Source of the DNA: Cephalotus follicularis
Taxonomy: Eukaryota > Streptophyta > Magnoliopsida > Oxalidales > Cephalotaceae
NCBI GenBank assembly: GCA_001972305.1
Contig: BDDD01002958.1
Span: 6,854 to 70,853, forward strand
Reading direction: 5' to 3'
DNA length: 64,000 nucleotides
The position numbers and the translations under genes are program-made. Each line of letters begins with the position of its first letter. Position 1 is the first letter of the stretch. The notes under the pieces were generated by a model. That model saw nothing but the letters and a program-made list of their open reading frames with translations, had not been told where the DNA came from and made no database searches. This document shows, in pieces, positions 59,956 to 64,000 of the stretch.

Positions 59956-60949
59956 TAGAAATAGAAAGATTAGATTTTTACCAGATTTTGTAACTAGGAT
60001 TGCTTTATTTCCATTTTTTGATCAGTTTTGTAGTATATAAACAATACATGGCCGGACAAACCAGGAGTTGTGTAAGTAGAGGCTGGTAGAAACCCTAATT
60101 TCTTTTATCAATTCAGTTTTGTTTCACAATGTTTAGTAGCTAAACTTTTAAGGTTTTGGGGAAGAACAAAGCCTAGATTGTTATTGTTTCAATTCCATCA
60201 ATAAAAATCCTTGAATATTTGATTTGTTCTTCAATATTTCTGCCTTCGCACACACTTTGTCTGTCTGATTAAAATCCACAAACATCTTGTCGGTGAAGCT
60301 GAAAGTTGGTGAATAAATGGTGCTTCAATCAATGGAGTCTACTCATACGATTTGTCGCAACGAACACACTTCGTATAGACCTAGCATGTCTACTCATACG
60401 TCTTGCCGCCACCGTTGCCGTACTTCGTATAGACCTAGCATGTCTACTCATACGTCTTGTCATCACCGCCGCACTCCGTATCGACCTAACTGCCGTTGTT
60501 TATCAAGGTATGATCATTCAAGTAAATGGAATTGTTCAATACAATCTTCGGTGAGTTTCTATACCCCAAAACCGTTTCTTAATTATATATTTTCTCTTCA
60601 CTCTTTATTAGTTGTTTTGATTAAGTTTAAAAATTGCATGTTTTATTTCTTGGTATTTCGAATTCACAGTCTTAATTTCTTGTTTTGATTATTTATTTTA
60701 TTTTGCATAATTAGGAGTAGTTTTTAATCGTTTATCTTAAATTTGGTATACTTCGCCTAGGTTGGATAAATTACAACTAGTTTACGTTTCCCTACGTTCG
60801 ACCCGTTAATGCATGATCCGTGCACTTGCGGCTATAAATTTTAAAACATTGTTTTTACGTGAACACTTCCCACACATGCCACACATAGGCGCCGAGCTCC
60901 CCTCTGCCTTCGCCGAGTAGGTGACGGCGACGAGCTCTCCCATGCTACG
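59956..60949. other. non-coding repeat-derived sequence
   Basis: No gene. Contains a TATA-like GTATATAAACAATAC (about 60032), a tandem repeat at 60338-60492, and a GC-rich end that runs into the repeat at 60950. Confidence 0.4.
60338..60492 (+). repeat. three-copy tandem repeat of about 54 bp
   Basis: Copies at 60338-60388 (51 nt), 60389-60442 (54 nt) and 60443-60492. Each starts TCTACTCATACG and ends near TATAGACCTAGCATG. All lengths keep the reading frame, giving an MSTHTSCRHRCRTSYRPS-like 17-18 residue repeat in a small frame. There is no evidence that it is translated. Confidence 0.85.
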
Positions 60950-62726
60950 TGTCATACCCCGAACCGTGGGATGGGCCCCACGACTCGACACGTGACAAAT
61001 CCGTACAATCGTCATCATAATTAAAATTAAAACTTAAAATAAATCATAACCATAATCCTTTATTTAATGTATGGATATACAGACCCAGTTCGAATCATAT
61101 AAATTACACTGCTATAACCAGAATAAAATAAATACATAATTTATTTTCCTGCAACTTTGTCCGTGAAAGCGTACTGTCGAGGAGGAGTAACTTACTACAC
61201 TCTATATCCTTGCCGCTGTTGTGATGTGCCTCCACTACCTGTTCCTATTCCTGGCCCATTCAAAGGAATGGGTCAGCAACCCTGAGGGTTGTGTAGGTTA
61301 CTACATGTACGAGCACATACCAGACAATACAAGCAGACGAGAAACAAATATATAATAAATCATAAATACCATAAAAGCAAACCACAAACCATAACATAAT
61401 CGTCATCATCCTTTATCCTCGGACTTTTCTACTCGAACCATACATATTACATACAGAGGAGTCTAGTTCGGTCATCCTATGGTCTGGTCAATGTGTATGG
61501 TTCACCTTTAGGCTCACCTGCCCGCGGAATTCTCCTCCAGGTCCACCTGTTGAGCGGAATTCGCCCTTTGCTCACCTGCTCTGCGGTTCACCCTCTGGAT
61601 CACCAGCTTTGGTGGATTTCACCCTTAGGTTCACCATCGGTGGATTCACCCGAGATCACCGGCTTTGCGGAGTTCATCCAGTAGGTTCACCTGCTCGACG
61701 GAATTCTCCCTTATTGGGCTCACGTGCCTGGGGCCATCTATAGAATTTTGTCCCTTTTTATATTCCATTTCCTAATTCCTTTTCCTTCCCTGGATTATTT
61801 CCCTTATCATTCCTTTAAAATTCCTGATCCATTTCTCAAGCCAGGCCAGGGCTTACCATTGTGCATGGCAGTTCCCATACACAAGGTTTACCTCAAGGCG
61901 TGCATAACTGCATGCTAGGTGATCGTTCACCACGTTACTTAGCCACGGAACCTATAAGGCTCATATTTCATTTCCTTCCTTCATTGGCGCATGCAAGGTA
62001 GACATCCATTGAATTCCACGTGCCGAGGACGCATGCACACACTTATACCATTTCTTTCTTTATAAACGCATGCAGGGGACACGCACGCTCACATTGTTTG
62101 TCTTCCTCTCCGTAGTGCATACTAAGGAACTCTACCAGGGAGCAGCGCATTCTTAAGAGGCTTGTTCGGCTCATGGTATGGGAGGCTCAGGTGGATGGAA
62201 ACTATGGCGCACAGCTCGGGAGCGTCCCTGGTTGCATGGAAGGGAGTCACCAGGAAGCTTTCATGGCAGGGGAGAGCCATGGTTTGCTCCCCTGGCACTG
62301 GCACCTCAGCGCAATGCTCCTTGGGTGTCACCTTCTCGGGCACTTATCTTCCCATGCATCGTCTCCTTCTGTGCCTCTGGTATAGCTGCGCAGCACTACT
62401 GGGACTTCTCCCCCCCTGGCACCTCAGACTTATCGTCCATGGCACCTCTGTCTTGTCTCCCCGGCTTGGCACCACAGGCGTATGACTCCTCGGGCATCTC
62501 ACCCCGGCGCCTCTGGCATCTCTCCCCGGTACTCTTGGCATTTCTCCCCCGCACTCCTGGCATCTCTCCCCGGCACTCCTGTCATTTCTCCCCCGCACTC
62601 CTGGCATTTCTCCCCCGCACTTCTGGCTTACCTTGCCAGCACCTCTGGCATGTCATCACCTGGGACACATGGTTCCCCAGTACTGGAAAGGGAGCCCGGT
62701 TCGGGTCTGGTATGGCATACAGAGGG
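60950..62726 (-). mobile_element. LTR-like repeat unit F1
   Basis: Begins TGTCATACCCCGAACC on the plus strand. The same sequence, with changes, starts again at 62727. Shared blocks include GTGGGATGGGCCCCACGA, TGGCCCATTCAAAGGAATG/TGGCCCATTCAAAAGAATG and GAGGAGTCTAGTYCGGTC. The ACGCCC/TGACA-like end in reverse complement suggests LTRs read on the minus strand. No coding region between them was recognised. Confidence 0.55.
62515..62646. repeat. 22-bp minisatellite
   Basis: Five clear and one diverged unit of GGCATTTCTCCCCCGCACTCCT type, with degenerate copies on both sides. Confidence 0.88.
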
Positions 62727-64000
62727 TGTCACGCCCTGAATCGTGGGATGGGCCCCACGATTCGACACGTGGCATTCCGTACAATCATCATAAAAAATTA
62801 AAACTTAATATAAACCATAATCAAAATCAAAATCCTTTATTTATTGTGTGGATTACAGACCCAGTTCAAATCATATAAATTACATCATCTTGAACCAGAA
62901 TAAAATAAAATAAAATAAATACATAATTTATTTCCGCAATTGCGTCCATGGAAGCGTACGGTCGAGGAGGAGAACTTACTGTACCTTTTATCCTTGCCGC
63001 TGCTGCAATGTGCCTCCGCTACCTGTACCTGTACCTGGCCCATTCAAAAGAATGGGTCAGCAACCCTGAGGGTTGTGTAGGTCACCCCATACACGGGCAC
63101 ATACCAGAGGAACAAACAAACACAAGCAGAGGAGAAAATAATGTAAACGTACATGCATATAAATCATAGTCCATAGCATAATCATCATCATTTATCCTCG
63201 GACTACTCTACTCAAAACATACATGACAATCATATCACAGAGGAGTCTAGTCCGGTCATCCTATGGTCGTGGTCAATATACATGGTTCACCTTTGGGATC
63301 ACCAGCAGTGGGGCGAGGCACATATAGTGAAAGGCAACGCATGCATCTCTTAGAAACAGCTCCACTGGCATGGTCCTCGGGCGTTCAGTGGAGAAGACGC
63401 GAGCAAAGGACAGGACGTAAACTTCCTCTGAGTTTGACACCTCTGGCGTCTTCACAGTGGAAACCCGATACCATTATATGCCAGGGAAAATGGGAAACTT
63501 ATCTTGGCGTCCTCGGCAATGTCCTTGGCATAAGGACGCGTGGGTGATTATGGCAGTGGATGGGAAGCACTCACAGAGGACAGGGGTCTCCTCTGCACTT
63601 GGCTGGTGCGCTCTTGCACGTATAGCAGAGATAGTGCCCTCGTGCGCCTACTCTCTCTTCCTCTCAATTCGCAATACATATATAGGTATACTATAATTAT
63701 GCCTAGTAATCCATTATTTAGCATTTATATGTATGTATGCCCTCAAACTATAACAAGCATAACAGCACACAATTTCACCAGCCGAGAAGAAACAGACAAA
63801 CACACAAACAGACACTTATACACACACATGCTGGTAGGCACTCAAGTATAGAGCAACCTACCTGGAGGTGGTTGGAAACGGAGATCGTCTTCCTCAATTC
63901 CTGGACTTCTTTTCTTGCCAAGGATCACCACACCCCAAGTGGTCTCTTCTCTTGCTCTTGCTTACTTCCTTACTTCACAGGAGATGGCACACGCTTTCAA
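62727..64000 (-). mobile_element. LTR-like repeat unit F2, cut by the window end
   Basis: Second copy of the 60950 repeat, starting TGTCACGCCCTGAATC. It follows F1 at a 1777-bp offset and continues past the end of the window. The frames inside are short, with no domain. Confidence 0.55.

Noticed and set aside
62515-62646. Regular short repeats considered as a CRISPR array
   Set aside because: Units are head-to-tail without unique spacers, in a plant genome: a minisatellite.

Overview
This is a window of a plant (eudicot) nuclear genome. Its genes have many introns with standard plant splice sites. It contains a class II formin with a PTEN-like N-terminus and two WRKY transcription-factor genes, both plant-type families. 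The space between genes is AT-rich and packed with plant LTR retrotransposons, CACTA elements and MITEs. The species cannot be fixed from the sequence alone.

Genic third (1-34.6 kb). A 17-exon formin gene lies on the + strand (CDS 2892-13823, 1255 aa by my exon model). Its second-largest intron holds old repeats, another intron is GC-AG, and another carries a degenerate tandem array. Two WRKY genes follow on the - strand: a group IIa-like gene at 15.8-17.1 kb whose 3' end looks frameshifted, and an intact WRKY40-type gene at 32.5-34.2 kb. A Ty1/copia element (17422-28618, target duplication TTAGA) sits between them. That copia element was later hit by a gypsy-type LTR element (19208-24178, target duplication GTTGG, LTRs almost identical) and by a non-autonomous hAT element (24833-25697, target duplication TTCGTGCA). 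Removing the insertions and their duplicate target sites reconnects the copia reading frames, so the order of events is readable.

Repeat-dominated part (34.6-64 kb). I see no host gene here. It holds a 172-bp foldback MITE with a 9-bp target duplication, two CACTA elements of one family (41115-42625 and 42813-46311), and a mosaic of long LTR-like segments. These include an inverted pair of one LTR family (ending at 48180, and 48697-50860), a second family present three times (about 43.9-45.3, 51.7-53.3 and 53.3-56.9 kb), a gypsy gag remnant, and a 1.78-kb repeat starting at 60950 and again at 62727.

The most unusual signals cut across elements. One is a recurring hairpin with a conserved loop (TGGTATGGGACG-like) whose stem changes are compensatory between copies. 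Another is a set of paired GTTGACG/GTCGACG motifs about 20-30 nt apart at four separate loci. No cluster resembling a defence, biosynthetic or other multi-gene system is visible.
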